The position numbers and the translations under genes are program-made. From Streptococcus hyointestinalis (GTDB taxonomy: Bacteria; Bacillota; Bacilli; Lactobacillales; Streptococcaceae), in NCBI RefSeq assembly GCF_011039275.1, contig NZ_JAAKGB010000001.1, positions 1,550,001 to 1,614,000 on the forward strand: a stretch of DNA of 64,000 nt, written 5' to 3'. Under the pieces are notes generated by a model, which searched no databases, had not been told where the DNA came from, and saw only the letters and a program-made list of their open reading frames with translations. This document shows positions 14,898 through 21,731 of this stretch, in pieces (the stretch's first letter is position 1; each line of letters starts with the position of its first letter).

Positions 14898-15241
14898 TCG
14901 TCGTCCTCCTCTGATGCTTCGTTTAGAATAGCATCGAATAAGCTGTTTAACACCTCATCTTTGTCTTTCTCGATACCTTTCGCAATTCGATTTTGCTCCA
15001 AAACTTTTTCATAAGGTACACCTTCCAGCACCCTGCCCAACAACAAATCAGTAGTTTCAAAAAATTTGGCAACATATCCTAATGTTTCGTTGTTACCGAT
15101 GATACTTAAGACTTTAAAAAGTTCTGCTTTCGCCTTAAAATCATTTTTGAGGTCTTCGACCTCTGCCAAGATTTTCTCGGCGTCCTTGTTCACACGGACT
15201 GTGCGGTTAGTTAATTTTTTGTTTGTCCATTTATCGTCCAT
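14894..15241 (-). CDS. Hypothetical phage protein
   Basis: 115 residues from ATG at 15241 (GGAGGAGTAATCAG upstream; a start at 15268 lacks this spacing). Helical, with NRTVRVNKDAEKILAEVEDL and a long middle helix, ending in an acidic SEEDDE tail. It overlaps the preceding gene by ~30 bp. No family recognised. Confidence 0.65.
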   Translation of the reverse strand: MDDKWTNKKLTNRTVRVNKDAEKILAEVEDLKNDFKAKAELFKVLSIIGNNETLGYVAKFFETTDLLLGRVLEGVPYEKVLEQNRIAKGIEKDKDEVLNSLFDAILNEASEEDDE

Positions 15242-15396
15242 CTGATTACTCCTCCAATTTTCATCCAATTTTTGTACATCTCTAATTTCGCATGCAATAA
15301 CTGCGGTGGTAACTTCTGTAGCCGTTCGATATGCTCATCAGCAAGCATAGCGCACACGTCTGGGTACTCAGCCAATAACTTATCGTTTATGTCCAT
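15211..15396 (-). CDS. Small hypothetical phage protein (61 aa)
   Basis: 61 residues, MDINDKLLAEYPDVCAMLADEHIERLQKLPPQLLHAKLEMY, mostly helical. It overlaps the DnaC-like gene by 10 bp and the next gene by ~30 bp, typical of dense early-operon packing. No family recognised; position behind the helicase loader hints at a replication accessory role, which is inference only. Confidence 0.6.
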   Translation of the reverse strand: MDINDKLLAEYPDVCAMLADEHIERLQKLPPQLLHAKLEMYKNWMKIGGVIRWTINGQTKN

Positions 15397-16178
15397 AGCT
15401 TAACCCTCTCATCATCTAGTCCTGCAAAGTCCATGATGTGTTCCTTGGGACAGCCTTTGAGTAGCCTTGAGGCAATCCGCTTGCCGTAGCTGCCAGCTAA
15501 CTCCTTAGAAGACAGGTTTGTTGTGATGATTGTCCGTGTCCGCTTATTGAGAATGCTGTAGATGATTTCTTTCGACCAGTCGCTTATCTTTTCAGCGCCA
15601 AGGTCATCAAGGACTAAGTAGTCAACCTCAACCAGCTTGTTCAACCAAAACTGCTTTTGATTAAAGTCGCTCTTGATTTCATCCAGCAGGTCTACGACAT
15701 TGACGATGATAGCCAGTGACCCCTGCGTCTCAGACAGTGCCTTGATGATACTATAAGCAAGGTGGCTCTTCCCACGACCAGCTTCACCAGTCATAACGAC
15801 ATTGCCACGACCGCCCTCGTAGTAATACCGAGCCATGCTTCTAGCCCATGCCAAGACTTCTCGCTGTCTAGCCGTATCCGTCTTGAAATTATCAAAGGTC
15901 GCTTGCTCGAGTTCCTCATCCATGATGGATAGCTTGTTGAGGTAGTACATCCGCTTTCGCCGTTGCTCCTCTTCATGCCTGTTCTGACCTTCGATTTCTG
16001 CCTTAGCAGCAGTCTCCTCCGACCAGCACTTAGGGCAGCCACTCCACGGCTCACCTCTGATAACCTTGATATGCGCCATTTGGTGCTTTTCACAATAGCC
16101 GTCAGCTGGTTCAGAATTATCAGCGTACTGTCTGACCTGCTCAGCCATGCGTTCAGCACTATTAGAAAAGGTCGTCAT
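15387..16178 (-). CDS. DnaC-like replicative helicase loader (AAA+ ATPase)
   Basis: 263 residues from ATG at 16178. The N-terminus has a zinc-finger-like set (CEKHQ...CPKC, ~30-55). The AAA+ core shows Walker A GEAGRGKSH, Walker B YLVLDDLG and a sensor region TIITTNLSSKEL, with the arginine motif GKRIASRLL. It loads the host helicase at the phage origin. It overlaps the replisome organizer gene by 17 bp, and together they form the replication-initiation module. Confidence 0.92.
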   Translation of the reverse strand: MTTFSNSAERMAEQVRQYADNSEPADGYCEKHQMAHIKVIRGEPWSGCPKCWSEETAAKAEIEGQNRHEEEQRRKRMYYLNKLSIMDEELEQATFDNFKTDTARQREVLAWARSMARYYYEGGRGNVVMTGEAGRGKSHLAYSIIKALSETQGSLAIIVNVVDLLDEIKSDFNQKQFWLNKLVEVDYLVLDDLGAEKISDWSKEIIYSILNKRTRTIITTNLSSKELAGSYGKRIASRLLKGCPKEHIMDFAGLDDERVKLWT

Positions 16179-16986
16179 ACTCCGTAGCCTCTCTTTCTGG
16201 TTTTTGGTTACGCTTAGCCTTGGCTTCTTCATAGTTGCGTTGGTCTTCGTTTTGCTGGACTACGGTTGTGATACCGTTCTGTGCCCAGTTTTTCAGAATA
16301 GCATTGATGTAGCCAAAGTTACGTTTACCATTATCAGCCGCACGGTCAATAGCTATTTTGATGAGCCCCTCTTCAAAGTGGTCGTACTCTAAATAGTCTT
16401 TTAGTTTTTGATATTGATAACCGTCTATCATACCGATGCGTTGTTGATAATAGTCAAAGACATTAGAATTTGATTTTTCATCAGCAGTAGTAGAATTTCC
16501 AATTTTCTCTACTTCTACTTCTGACTTTATATCTAGATTTATATCTAACTTTTTCTCTTTATCTATATCTATATCTCCGTTGCACTTTGTTGCATTGGTG
16601 TTGCAATGCAACGCTTTCTGTTCTCTATGTTTACGAGAACGCCTTGTGCTAGCTGTTTCAGAGCCTATCATTTCTGGTACTTGTTCAAGAAAAAACTCAT
16701 AGTCACTATGTTTAGTAAGTAGTCCTTTTTGACTCAAGAACATCAATGTCATTCTGACAGCTTCTGTATCTTCGTCAATTAGTAGTGACATCTCTTCTGC
16801 TAAGTCTTGAGCTAATTCTTCAAAATAGATTTTGCCACTATCCTCAAGACTGATAAGCATTAGCTTCAAGTAGATAATTGTGTAAGTGTCGCCACCAGGC
16901 ATTTTACGTAATAGTTTCATTTCTTTTGATTTAAAGAAATCTTGAGCTAACTGTAACCAGTAGTATCGTCTGTTATTTTTTGCCAA
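16162..16986 (-). CDS. Phage replisome organizer / replication initiator
   Basis: 274 residues from TTG at 16986 (GGAGG nine bases upstream). The N-terminal ~115 residues (NNRRYYWLQLAQDFFKSKEMKLLRKMPGGDTYTIIYLKLM) are the phage replisome-organizer winged-helix domain. A charged linker follows, then a C-terminal DnaD-like domain (~195-255, YQYQKLKDYLEY...FGYINAILKNW). It should bind the phage origin and recruit the DnaC-like loader encoded next. A cluster of repeats in its own linker coding sequence (16579-16612) is a good candidate for that origin. Confidence 0.92.
   Translation of the reverse strand: MAKNNRRYYWLQLAQDFFKSKEMKLLRKMPGGDTYTIIYLKLMLISLEDSGKIYFEELAQDLAEEMSLLIDEDTEAVRMTLMFLSQKGLLTKHSDYEFFLEQVPEMIGSETASTRRSRKHREQKALHCNTNATKCNGDIDIDKEKKLDINLDIKSEVEVEKIGNSTTADEKSNSNVFDYYQQRIGMIDGYQYQKLKDYLEYDHFEEGLIKIAIDRAADNGKRNFGYINAILKNWAQNGITTVVQQNEDQRNYEEAKAKRNQKPEREATEYDDLF
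16530..16612. other. Candidate phage replication origin (iterons plus AT-rich DUE)
   Basis: Inside the initiator gene: GTTGCA occurs on the + strand at 16579, 16589 and 16600 (spacing 10 and 11 bp, one helical turn) and inverted at 16607-16612. A 9-bp inverted repeat GTTGCATTG/CAATGCAAC spans 16589-16612. Next to it is a low-GC tract of repeated CTATAT/TTATAT motifs (about 16530-16577). Iterons plus an AT-rich region within the initiator gene is a known phage origin layout. Confidence 0.5.
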
Positions 16987-17019
16987 TAACAACCACCTCC
17001 ATTTTCTTCACTATCTTTG

Positions 17020-17050
17020 TTTTTGTGATATAATACAAGTAATAATTTCT
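17020..17050 (+). promoter_or_regulatory. Promoter of the DUF4145 moron
   Basis: TG-A-TATAAT extended -10 at about 17026-17034, with TTGTTT-like sequence upstream, lies in the 72-bp gap between the divergent replication initiator and the DUF4145 gene. Confidence 0.55.
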
Positions 17051-17064
17051 TTAGGAGCGACCCC

Positions 17065-17715
17065 ATGAATCTTATCACTAAGCACCCACTCTACAAAACT
17101 CGTCTAGCTCTTCCAGTGCCTAATATCTGCCCTTTTTGTAACCACGATATAGTCCCGAGCGTCCAGAACGAAAGCCATTACTTTCAAGATAATGTTGCTT
17201 TGATGTACCTCTCTCTGTTCTGCCCTGCTTGTAAGAACGCTTGGGTTAACAAGTATGACCTGTCTTGGGGAGAACCTCAACTTGTTTCAGCAAACAAAAG
17301 GTTTAAGCGCCCAGAAGAAATCACAAGCAACATTGTAAAGGTATCTCCAGTAGGTACTGAAACCCTCACGCAAGCTCTGCAAGCTGAGCAAGACGGCTAC
17401 GACCAACTCGTCGGTATCGGTATTCGTAAAGCTATCGAGTTCTTACTAAAGGACTTCTACAGTTTCAAACTTCCAGATGATAGTTCTAAAATCAAAAGGA
17501 TGTACCTTGGAGACCTTATCAATACTTACATCACTGACAAAGACCTCTACACTTTAGCAAAAGCGACAACATGGTTAGCTAATGATGAGACACACTATGT
17601 CAGAAAACATACTGACAAAGACTTGCAAACCCTAAAGCGATTTACAAAAGGTCTGTTGAAGAACATTGAGTATCAGATAGCTCTTCTTGATGCCCGAGAT
17701 TTTCTAAATCATTGA
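17065..17715 (+). CDS. DUF4145 domain protein, independently transcribed (moron-like)
   Basis: 216 residues. The N-terminal half has zinc-ribbon pairs (CPFCNH, CPAC); the C-terminal half matches DUF4145 (GIGIRKAIEFLLKDF, LGDLINTYI, DETHYVRKHTDKDLQTLKRF). It reads against the surrounding early operon from its own promoter (extended -10 TGATATAAT, ~17026-17034) and ribosome site TTTAGGAG. It is therefore a moron-type cassette that could be expressed in the lysogen. DUF4145 domains are often found in defence or restriction contexts; a phage-exclusion role here is inference. Its end overlaps the convergent gene 17642-17824. Confidence 0.8.
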   Translation: MNLITKHPLYKTRLALPVPNICPFCNHDIVPSVQNESHYFQDNVALMYLSLFCPACKNAWVNKYDLSWGEPQLVSANKRFKRPEEITSNIVKVSPVGTETLTQALQAEQDGYDQLVGIGIRKAIEFLLKDFYSFKLPDDSSKIKRMYLGDLINTYITDKDLYTLAKATTWLANDETHYVRKHTDKDLQTLKRFTKGLLKNIEYQIALLDARDFLNH

Positions 17716-17824
17716 CTTTCTCGATGAGAATATCAATTTTCTTGTTTAGTTCAATTATTTCATCAGCGAGATAAGTGACTGTTCGTAAAATTTCATTAAG
17801 AGCAACTTTTTGTAATTCATCCAT
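17642..17824 (-). CDS. Small coiled-coil phage protein
   Basis: 60 residues from ATG at 17824 with a strong AGGAGGTGG five bases upstream. The sequence MDELQKVALNEILRTVTYLADEIIELNKKIDILIEKVNDLEN is one long amphipathic helix, probably an oligomerising coiled coil. Its last ~25 codons overlap the 3' end of the convergent DUF4145 gene. Function unknown. Confidence 0.6.
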   Translation of the reverse strand: MDELQKVALNEILRTVTYLADEIIELNKKIDILIEKVNDLENLGHQEELSDTQCSSTDLL

Positions 17825-17838
17825 GTTAACCACCTCCT

Positions 17839-17973
17839 CTAAATCAAACTGTCCTCTGAAATGCCGTGAGCTTTATTGTATGCCTCTTTTGACTTTTCCC
17901 AGCTCTGCCACTCTCGCTGTGGCACTTCTACTGACTCTTGTTTCTTACTGAAAATAAAGTTAAATAATTTCAT
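17839..17973 (-). CDS. Small hypothetical phage protein (44 aa)
   Basis: A 44-residue ORF opening MKLFNFIFSKKQESVEVPQREWQSWEKSKEAYNKAHGIS, with an excellent AAGGAGG before the ATG. Polar and helical after a short hydrophobic start. It sits 15 bp upstream of the coiled-coil gene. Below usual gene-calling limits, but the ribosome site and frame make it credible. Function unknown. Confidence 0.65.
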   Translation of the reverse strand: MKLFNFIFSKKQESVEVPQREWQSWEKSKEAYNKAHGISEDSLI

Positions 17974-18019
17974 GTTGTGTCCTCCTTAATGTTTGTCGAC
18001 CTTGTCCAGAAGTCTTTTT

Positions 18020-18283
18020 TTAAATTTGTTTAGTGAGCCACTCTTTGATAGCTCGTTTCGACCAACGCTTACCGGGGAGTTCTTTTGGAAATCCTGCTAG
18101 GTAGCGATAGTGATTAGTAAAAGTGTCATATTTTATCCCTAAGAAATTGCAGGTAGTTTCAACATCCATGAGTTCCGGAAAACCGTCTTTTTCGTTCTCT
18201 CGCTCAATGTCTTTCAACTCCATTACCGTCTTGAGGATAATCTCTTTTATCCAATTGCTAATACTTTCAAATATATTGTCCAT
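18020..18283 (-). CDS. Excisionase-like helix-turn-helix protein
   Basis: 87 residues from ATG at 18283 (GAAGGTGAACGCT upstream). The C-terminal ~45 residues, LMDVETTCNFLGIKYDTFTNHYRYLAGFPKELPGKRWSKRAIKEWL, form a winged-helix/MerR-like fold of the excisionase family: recognition helix after FLGIKYDTF and a wing ending in a Trp helix. It could be the directionality factor for the integrase at 23220, or a small early regulator. A 17-bp sequence just past its stop is repeated upstream of the integrase gene. Confidence 0.7.
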   Translation of the reverse strand: MDNIFESISNWIKEIILKTVMELKDIERENEKDGFPELMDVETTCNFLGIKYDTFTNHYRYLAGFPKELPGKRWSKRAIKEWLTKQI

Positions 18284-18302
18284 AGCGTTCACCTTCAGCA
18301 TA

Positions 18303-18331
18303 TAGACTTATTCAAGCATTCGTGCTATAAT
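18303..18331 (+). promoter_or_regulatory. Promoter for a short + strand transcript
   Basis: TAGACT (18303-18308), 17-base spacer, TATAAT (18326-18331) preceded by TGC. It faces away from the excisionase-like gene and towards the terminator at 18361-18392. Confidence 0.5.
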
Positions 18332-18337
18332 AGTCCA

Positions 18338-18392
18338 TATTGCTTTAACATGTTGTTTGTATCCTTTGTGCTCCTACACAGAGGATTTTTTT
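18338..18392 (+). ncRNA. Candidate ~55-nt small RNA
   Basis: Predicted transcript from the promoter at 18303-18331 to a terminator-type hairpin: ATCCT-x-TGTG (18361-18370) with CACA-x-AGGAT (18377-18386) and a T-run. It lies in the 96-bp gap between two minus-strand genes with no credible ORF. The alternative is transcription cut short by a terminator that protects the convergent XRE gene. Confidence 0.35.
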
Positions 18393-18396
18393 GTGC

Positions 18397-18573
18397 TTAG
18401 CGAAACTCATCTAAGCTAACATCTAGTGCATCAGCAATTTTCACCATGTTCTTCCAAGAAATACTCTCATTTCTGATGTTTTGAATAGTTCTACTAGACA
18501 CTCCAGATTTCTCAGCGAGTTCCTTTTTAGTCATCCCTTTTTCAACCAAGATATGATTTAGTTTTTTCCACAT
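18397..18573 (-). CDS. Small XRE-family helix-turn-helix protein (58 aa)
   Basis: A 58-residue ORF, MWKKLNHILVEKGMTKKELAEKSGVSSRTIQNIRN...KIADALDVSLDEF, a textbook XRE/Cro HTH domain with no other domain. AAGGAGGAAT precedes the ATG. It sits divergent from the small + strand gene at 18713, sharing a ~140-bp control region. A second regulator besides CI and Cro may control that gene; small HTH regulators next to small genes of the opposite orientation recall Aca/anti-CRISPR pairs, but that is only an analogy. Confidence 0.85.
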   Translation of the reverse strand: MWKKLNHILVEKGMTKKELAEKSGVSSRTIQNIRNESISWKNMVKIADALDVSLDEFR

Positions 18574-18598
18574 AGTATTCCTCCTTCGAGTTTTAATA

Positions 18599-18627
18599 TT
18601 GCGAATAATTTTATATACCGCTATAAT
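18599..18627 (+). promoter_or_regulatory. Promoter of the small Sm-like gene
   Basis: TTGCGA (18599-18604), 17-base spacer, perfect TATAAT (18622-18627); start near 18634, giving a ~79-nt leader before the ATG at 18713. It lies between the divergent XRE regulator gene and its neighbour, so it is the natural target of that regulator. Confidence 0.6.
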
Positions 18628-18712
18628 GAAATTATGATAATGATTACATAAGACCCCTTAACTCCTTGTGAAAATCATTAGTCACATAAAATCAATAAAG
18701 GAATTTAATGCT

Positions 18713-18898
18713 ATGAAAGAATTTATTGCAAACACACTAGCCCAGAATAAAATTGTTACACTTGTTTTTATTAACGGACAAGCAAGGCAATTCTCATCTA
18801 TCGTTGACGTCATGGATGATAGTGACTATGTTATTCTCGAAACAAAGGCAGGTAGTACACTCCTCGTCAATCTACTTACAGTCGCTGAAATTTTCTAA
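18713..18898 (+). CDS. Small protein resembling the Sm/Hfq fold
   Basis: 61 residues from ATG at 18713 (AAAGGA nine bases upstream). A short N-terminal helix (MKEFIANTLAQN) is followed by five predicted strands. The stretch IVTLVFINGQ...SSIVDVMDDSDYVILETK...LVNLLTVAEI parallels Hfq in order and spacing (VSIYLVNG...IESFD..FVILL...MVYKHAISTV). Streptococci generally lack Hfq, so a phage Sm-like protein would be notable, but the conserved Hfq YKHA signature is absent. The gene has its own promoter, opposite to the operon, so it may be expressed in the lysogen. The stop overlaps the convergent gene by 4 bp. Confidence 0.55.
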   Translation: MKEFIANTLAQNKIVTLVFINGQARQFSSIVDVMDDSDYVILETKAGSTLLVNLLTVAEIF

Positions 18899-19176
18899 AA
18901 ATATTTCAATAACTCTGCTATTGCTCTATAAAGGTATATGGTGGGGTTTTCTTTTCTTTCTTCGATACAACGGGTAATGAGCTTGGATATATTATCGGAA
19001 AGATACCCACCTTCACCAGCACCGTAACCATCGTCAAGTTCTAATCTTCTAGAAGCTTGGAGCAGACTGGCTAACGCCATCAAATCAGCAGTGTCAGTAA
19101 TATCGACATTTTCGATGCGTTCATTGAGAAAATCTCTCATAACTTTTCGCATGTTTAGAAAATCATCGTACAACAT
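18895..19176 (-). CDS. Hypothetical phage protein
   Basis: 93 residues, helical and acidic (MLYDDFLNMRKVMRDFLNERIENVDITDTADLMALASLLQ), ending LYRAIAELLKYF. The ATG has AGAAAGGAAT upstream. Similar small helical proteins are common between the antirepressor region and replication genes in streptococcal phages. No family recognised. Confidence 0.65.
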   Translation of the reverse strand: MLYDDFLNMRKVMRDFLNERIENVDITDTADLMALASLLQASRRLELDDGYGAGEGGYLSDNISKLITRCIEERKENPTIYLYRAIAELLKYF

Positions 19177-19191
19177 ATCTATTCCTTTCTG

Positions 19192-19293
19192 TTAGTCAAA
19201 GTGGATGGTTTTTGAGTCATCGATTTCAGAGCCTTCTAATTCATCGACCAGAGAATCATGCTTCAAGGTTTCCAAAAAAGAATCTACGTTCAT
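19192..19293 (-). CDS. Possible small phage protein (33 aa)
   Basis: A 33-residue acidic ORF, MNVDSFLETLKHDSLVDELEGSEIDDS..., overlapping the end of the 38-residue gene in another frame. The ribosome site is weak, so expression would depend on translational coupling. Kept because the composition looks protein-like and the space is otherwise empty; it may not be real. Confidence 0.35.
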   Translation of the reverse strand: MNVDSFLETLKHDSLVDELEGSEIDDSKTIHFD

Positions 19294-19372
19294 CAGTGAG
19301 CATTTTACGCAAAAATTCGCACTCCGCTCTCAGTTCCTTGTTTTCAAATTCAAGACGTTCCAACTCAGACAT
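19256..19372 (-). CDS. Small coiled-coil phage protein (38 aa)
   Basis: A 38-residue ORF, MSELERLEFENKELRAECEFLRKMLTDERR, a Leu-zipper-like helix, with a very strong AAGGAGGACAAGTTA before the ATG. An 11-codon ORF just upstream ends over this ribosome site and may couple translation. Function unknown. Confidence 0.55.
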   Translation of the reverse strand: MSELERLEFENKELRAECEFLRKMLTDERRFFFGNLEA

Positions 19373-19415
19373 TAACTTGTCCTCCTTTTTGCATTTACTT
19401 CTTCCATGTTTCCTC

Positions 19416-19832
19416 CTAGTTGACCAATTGCAACTGATTATTACAATTTCCTATTTCAAGCTCTAGCTCCCTATCAATCAACCAGTTCTCAATCAAATTC
19501 ATCGCTTTTTCGTAATCTTTAGCAGCTAACTCGCTTCTTCGTGGAATAGCAAACTTGCGTTTAATTTCCTTGTTAAGCGCTGCATATACTCTGCCACGTA
19601 GCGAGTTATTACGATAAGCGTTGCTATCTTTACCGCCTAACAACTTAATAACTTTTTTATTTACAGCATGTTCCAAGTGTTTCTCTTGTACTCCATTAAC
19701 CCTCATGGTGTCCTCAAGATTAGTTATGCGATACTCGTGATTTTCCATTTTATCAATCATTTTGCGCATAATTGTAATTTCTGCCACTTGGATCTCATGC
19801 TCTCTACTTCGTCCTACAATATCATAAGTCAT
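19416..19832 (-). CDS. ORF6C-domain antirepressor-like protein
   Basis: 138 residues. The region ~55-120 (KKVIKLLGGKDSNAYRN...RGRVYAALNKEIKRKFAIPRRSEL) matches ORF6C, the C-terminal domain of many phage antirepressors. The usual N-terminal BRO/AntA domain is absent; instead there is a helical segment. It could relieve CI repression or be a DNA-binding accessory. It overlaps the DUF3102 gene by 4 bp, a few kilobases downstream of cro in the early operon. Confidence 0.75.
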   Translation of the reverse strand: MTYDIVGRSREHEIQVAEITIMRKMIDKMENHEYRITNLEDTMRVNGVQEKHLEHAVNKKVIKLLGGKDSNAYRNNSLRGRVYAALNKEIKRKFAIPRRSELAAKDYEKAMNLIENWLIDRELELEIGNCNNQLQLVN

Positions 19833-20758
19833 ACTGTTTCCCCCTCTATAATTTCAAATTCACCTAACATACTATTCACGTCTCTAGACAAACGACTTAA
19901 ACTACTGGCAAAGAGTTCAAATTCACTTTTCAGCTTATTGTCCGTTTGTAAATATTTAAGCTGGTCTAAGAAAACGATACCGCCATAATTGGCTAAAAAC
20001 TCATTACCTTTGGTAAGGAAGTTAAGTAGTTTCTTGTAGTCTGTAATCTTAGTCTGATAGGCATTAAGCTCGCCCTCTGACTCCTTGATAGCCTTGGTTA
20101 ACTCGTCATACTTGGCAGACTTACTGTCAACCTCTGCACGCTCTTGCTCATATTCTTCACGGCGCTTACGCTCATACGAATAGCGTTTTTCAAGTTCTTG
20201 CAATTCATCATACAAGCCTTTATTACGCTCTAGCAAGCTCTTGTTAAGCGCCTTGTTAGCTTCATAGTCGCCAGGGACTACTTCCTTAATCACTTCTTTT
20301 TCGACAATCTTAGGCTCTAACTTAGATAATGCTTGTTCCGCCAAATTCTCATTTTGGGCTTTTAAGCGCTCGTTATCTGCTTGTGATAATTTAAGTTGGC
20401 GCTTGACCTCTTGGAGTTCTCGTACAGTTGGGCTGTCGCCGTTTTCGATACGGTCAAGCTGTGTTTGTTTTTCGTCATCTGGAAGAGTGGCAATTAAGTA
20501 GAGAGCTGACGAACCTAAATGGTGCAACGTTGCACTATTTGGAAGTTCATGAGCTACTTTCATCATTCTTTTAGCAGCTGTGTGGTCGATTTCAATTTTC
20601 TTCAACCACTCCATAAACTGCCCATGCGCCAAATCGTGCTCCTTAACGTGGTTCAACCGTCTGCCAATTTCCCAAATAGACTGTCCTGCTATTTGCTTGT
20701 GGTGGTTGATTTCAAGTTCAATCTGCGCAAGATTGTCTGATAATGCTACTTCATTCAT
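19829..20758 (-). CDS. DUF3102 coiled-coil phage protein
   Basis: 309 residues. Residues ~5-110 match DUF3102 (QIAGQSIWEIGRRLNHVKEHDLAHGQFMEWLKKIEIDHTAAKRMMKVA), a ParB/KorB-like helical DNA-binding type. Residues ~115-235 form a long coiled coil with a VEKEVIKEVV stretch, and the C-terminus is a small helical domain. Found early in many streptococcal and staphylococcal prophages; function unknown. It is the first large gene after cro. Confidence 0.8.
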   Translation of the reverse strand: MNEVALSDNLAQIELEINHHKQIAGQSIWEIGRRLNHVKEHDLAHGQFMEWLKKIEIDHTAAKRMMKVAHELPNSATLHHLGSSALYLIATLPDDEKQTQLDRIENGDSPTVRELQEVKRQLKLSQADNERLKAQNENLAEQALSKLEPKIVEKEVIKEVVPGDYEANKALNKSLLERNKGLYDELQELEKRYSYERKRREEYEQERAEVDSKSAKYDELTKAIKESEGELNAYQTKITDYKKLLNFLTKGNEFLANYGGIVFLDQLKYLQTDNKLKSEFELFASSLSRLSRDVNSMLGEFEIIEGETV

Positions 20759-20834
20759 GTTTGTCCTCCCTACCGAATTTTAAAATCTTCAATCACACGG
20801 GCAATGAAACGATTTGCCTGTGGATTTTTTGTGT

Positions 20835-21044
20835 TTACTCGCCAAATTTATTCCAACTTTCTGATATTTTCAGCTTGCGATTAACACGCAGTTTCAAATC
20901 ATCACTACCGTGACCGTCATCTAAAAGACGTGTTACAGCTGCTGGTGTCACACCCAGCACGATAGCAAAATCCGAGCGGCTCCAATTGCGTTCTTTCAAA
21001 CGCTCTTTAACTAAGTCACACCACTTTTGATGTTGTTTGCTCAT
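20835..21044 (-). CDS. Cro-like repressor
   Basis: 69 residues from ATG at 21044 (AAGGAGG seven bases upstream; earlier in-frame starts are too close to it). A compact HTH: WCDLVKERLKERNWSRSDFAIVLGVTPAAVTRLLDDG. It is divergent from the cI-like gene, first of the early operon, and thus the predicted Cro of the lysis-lysogeny switch. The 294-bp gap holds operator-like repeats. Confidence 0.85.
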   Translation of the reverse strand: MSKQHQKWCDLVKERLKERNWSRSDFAIVLGVTPAAVTRLLDDGHGSDDLKLRVNRKLKISESWNKFGE

Positions 21045-21053
21045 GCTCATCAC

Positions 21054-21347
21054 CTCCTTTTTATAAAATCAGTTAAAGAGTTAGTAAATTATTTAACGAA
21101 ACATCTTGACAAAATTAAATATATAATTTAAAATTAAGTCATGAAGAAAACGCTTGATTAAACTACTTATAATCAATGTTTGTGCTCGCCAAAGCTTATT
21201 AAATTGAAATAGAGTTTTTACAAGTGTTTTTTACCAACTCTTTAACTTTACAAAAACTATTTTAAATTATTTATTTAACTTTGTCAACTATTTTTAAATA
21301 AATAATTTGATATTTTTTGTCAATCTCGCAGAAAGGTTGTCAAATCA
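21054..21347. promoter_or_regulatory. cI/cro divergent control region
   Basis: This very AT-rich gap carries a + strand promoter TTGACA (21106-21111)-N17-TAAAAT (21129-21134), which would give cI a ~207-nt leader. A long inverted repeat lies across it: GTTAAAGAGTTAGTAAA (21072-21088) and its near-perfect complement (21230-21246, one mismatch), about 140 bp apart. Further TTATTTAAC-type half-sites occur near 21089-21097 and 21260-21275. These are likely CI/Cro operators, arranged so that repressor bound at both could loop the DNA. Confidence 0.6.
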
Positions 21348-21707
21348 ATGTTTTCAACATTTGAAAGAATTAAGGAATTAGCTAAAAAGCAAGGACTTTC
21401 CTTAAATCAAGTAGAAGAAAAACTAGGTTACAGCAAAAATACGCTATATTCTTTAAAAAGACAAAAAGCTAGCGCTGAAAGACTAAAAGAAATTGCTGAT
21501 TTCTTTAATGTCTCTATGGACTACTTATTAGGTCGCACCGATAACCCAAACATCGCCAGCGACAAAGAAAAATTCTATTTTGAGGGGCAAGAGGTGGATG
21601 TTGAGGAACTAGCCAGCACAGCTATGCGTTTCAACGGCAAGCCTCTAACAGACGCTGACAAAAAAGCCATTCAAAATATCATTGAGATTTATCTTAGAAA
21701 ACAATAA
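21348..21707 (+). CDS. CI-like phage repressor (XRE family)
   Basis: 119 residues. The N-terminal HTH (FERIKELAKKQGLSLNQVEEKLGYSKNTLYSLKRQKASAERLKEIADFFNVSMDYLLGRTD) is followed by a ~45-residue C-terminal segment, shorter than self-cleaving CI repressors and lacking a Ser-Lys protease pair. Together with the ImmA-type peptidase encoded 25 bp downstream, this indicates an ImmR/ImmA-type switch, with induction by peptidase cleavage rather than RecA-stimulated autolysis. + strand, divergent from cro. Confidence 0.92.
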   Translation: MFSTFERIKELAKKQGLSLNQVEEKLGYSKNTLYSLKRQKASAERLKEIADFFNVSMDYLLGRTDNPNIASDKEKFYFEGQEVDVEELASTAMRFNGKPLTDADKKAIQNIIEIYLRKQ

Positions 21708-21731
21708 AGCAAAGGGAGAGGGTTGTTGCCT

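Noticed and set aside
18350..18400. 16-codon hydrophobic ORF (MLFVSFVLLHRGFF...) that might be a type I toxin
   Set aside because: The frame runs through the terminator of its own predicted transcript and has no ribosome site.
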